Shown: in pieces, positions 5,450-5,931 of the stretch
How the letters are laid out: the number at the start of each line of letters is the position of its first letter
Position numbering within the stretch: the first letter of the stretch is position 1
Source: Myxococcales bacterium
Lineage (GTDB): Bacteria; Myxococcota_A; UBA9160; SMWR01
Assembly (NCBI GenBank): GCA_022571825.1
Contig: JACZXC010000208.1
Location: forward strand, 1 to 5,931
Reading direction: 5' to 3'
DNA: 5,931 nucleotides
Position numbers and translations under genes: made by a program
Notes under the pieces: model-generated
The model's database searches: none
What the model saw: the letters and a program-made list of their open reading frames with translations, nothing else
What the model was told of the DNA's origin: nothing

Positions 5450-5931
5450 ATGCTCGAGGACGTTCAGCGCAGCCGGATCGAGCTCGCGAGTTCCGGCATC
5501 GAGATCGCCCTGCTCGACTGGGGAGGCCCGGGTCCGCTGGCCCTTCTCCACCACGCCACTGGATTTTGCGCGGGCATGTGGGCCGAAGTCGCCGAGGGCT
5601 TGCGGCCTCATTACCGGGTGTTTGCGATGGATGCCCGGGGCCACGGCGACTCTTCCAAGCCCGAGGGCCCGGAATTCTTTGGTTGGGAGCACTTCGGTCG
5701 CGATGCCGGCGAGGTGGCAGCAACCCTCGCAAGAGAGCATGGAGGCGGGCGCGTGGCCCTTGCCCTGGGCCACTCCTTTGGAGGCACGGCGCTGATGGTG
5801 GCGGCGGCCCAGCGGCCCGGGTTGTTCGAGCGCCTGGTCCTGATAGAGCCCATCGTGCGCCCGGCGTCGGCGCCGGACGCGCCGGCAAATTCGCGCGCCC
5901 GCGGGGGCGAGCTCGCCGAGGCGGCGCGCAA
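5450..5931 (+). CDS. Alpha/beta hydrolase, N-terminal part, truncated by window edge
   Basis: The frame is open from ATG 5450 to the right edge, giving 160 complete residues of a family usually 260-300 long. The order of motifs is that of the alpha/beta hydrolase fold. LLHHATGF (32-39) is the HG-type oxyanion-hole loop. VFAMDARGHGDSSKP (57-71) is the strand-turn motif typical of epoxide-hydrolase/esterase-like members. GHSFGGT (107-113) is the nucleophile elbow with Ser109, followed by the helix ALMVAAAQRP and the strand RLVLIEP (128-134). A serine nucleophile points to an esterase, lipase or C-C hydrolase rather than an epoxide hydrolase or dehalogenase, which use Asp. The Asp/Glu and His of the triad would lie beyond the window, so the substrate is unknown. 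There is no clear ribosome site at this ATG, but the conserved fold begins soon after it and no better in-frame start is visible upstream. Confidence 0.92.
   Translation, partial: MLEDVQRSRIELASSGIEIALLDWGGPGPLALLHHATGFCAGMWAEVAEGLRPHYRVFAMDARGHGDSSKPEGPEFFGWEHFGRDAGEVAATLAREHGGGRVALALGHSFGGTALMVAAAQRPGLFERLVLIEPIVRPASAPDAPANSRARGGELAEAAR

Noticed and set aside
4677..5888. The regulator's minus frame stays open far upstream, to 5888
   Set aside because: That stretch is Arg/Pro/Gly-rich out-of-frame sequence running across the NUDIX and hydrolase genes; regulator homology begins only after 4676.

Overview
The window is a compact, GC-rich stretch of bacterial chromosome with seven protein genes on both strands and little intergenic space. 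I see no RNA genes, CRISPR arrays or mobile elements. Frequent GTG starts, short overlapping or abutting gene pairs, Sec-type exported proteins and the gene mix (type III CoA-transferase, CoA-type NUDIX hydrolase, Sco copper protein) suggest a Gram-negative, probably aerobic bacterium. A Myxococcota/Deltaproteobacteria-like or other uncultivated lineage would fit, but this is a guess from gene content and not a phylogenetic result.

Left part (1-1427, minus strand): a Fpg/Nei family DNA glycosylase is followed after 7 bases by the N-terminal part of a CaiB/BaiF family CoA-transferase that runs off the left edge. They look co-transcribed. The glycosylase keeps the catalytic N-terminus, the Lys57-equivalent and the four-cysteine zinc finger, but has Asn where the classical enzyme has its zinc-finger phosphate-binding arginine.

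Centre (1508-3506, plus strand): the most interesting unit is a two-gene operon. The first gene encodes an exported, divergent member of the selenium-binding protein SBP56 / methanethiol oxidase (MtoX) family. The second, 1 base later, encodes an exported Sco1/SenC-type copper chaperone with an unusual CX5CP copper motif. Pairing of mtoX with a Sco gene is known from bacterial methanethiol oxidation, where the enzyme is a periplasmic copper protein, so the pair probably forms a periplasmic copper-dependent oxidase and its metallation factor, possibly for volatile organosulfur compounds. The operon ends in a perfect 13-bp stem-loop that contains the stop codon of the Sco gene.

Right part (3528-5931): a small TM2-domain membrane protein lies convergent to the operon. 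It is followed, also on the minus strand, by an XRE-type helix-turn-helix plus cupin regulator and, upstream of that, a NUDIX hydrolase of the CoA-diphosphatase type. The start of the regulator is preceded by a near-perfect 26-bp palindrome overlapping a consensus -35 box, a strong candidate for an autoregulatory operator. Divergent from the NUDIX gene, an alpha/beta hydrolase starts at 5450 and runs off the right edge.

Stretches without a gene are all short (longest 3711-3857, 147 bases).
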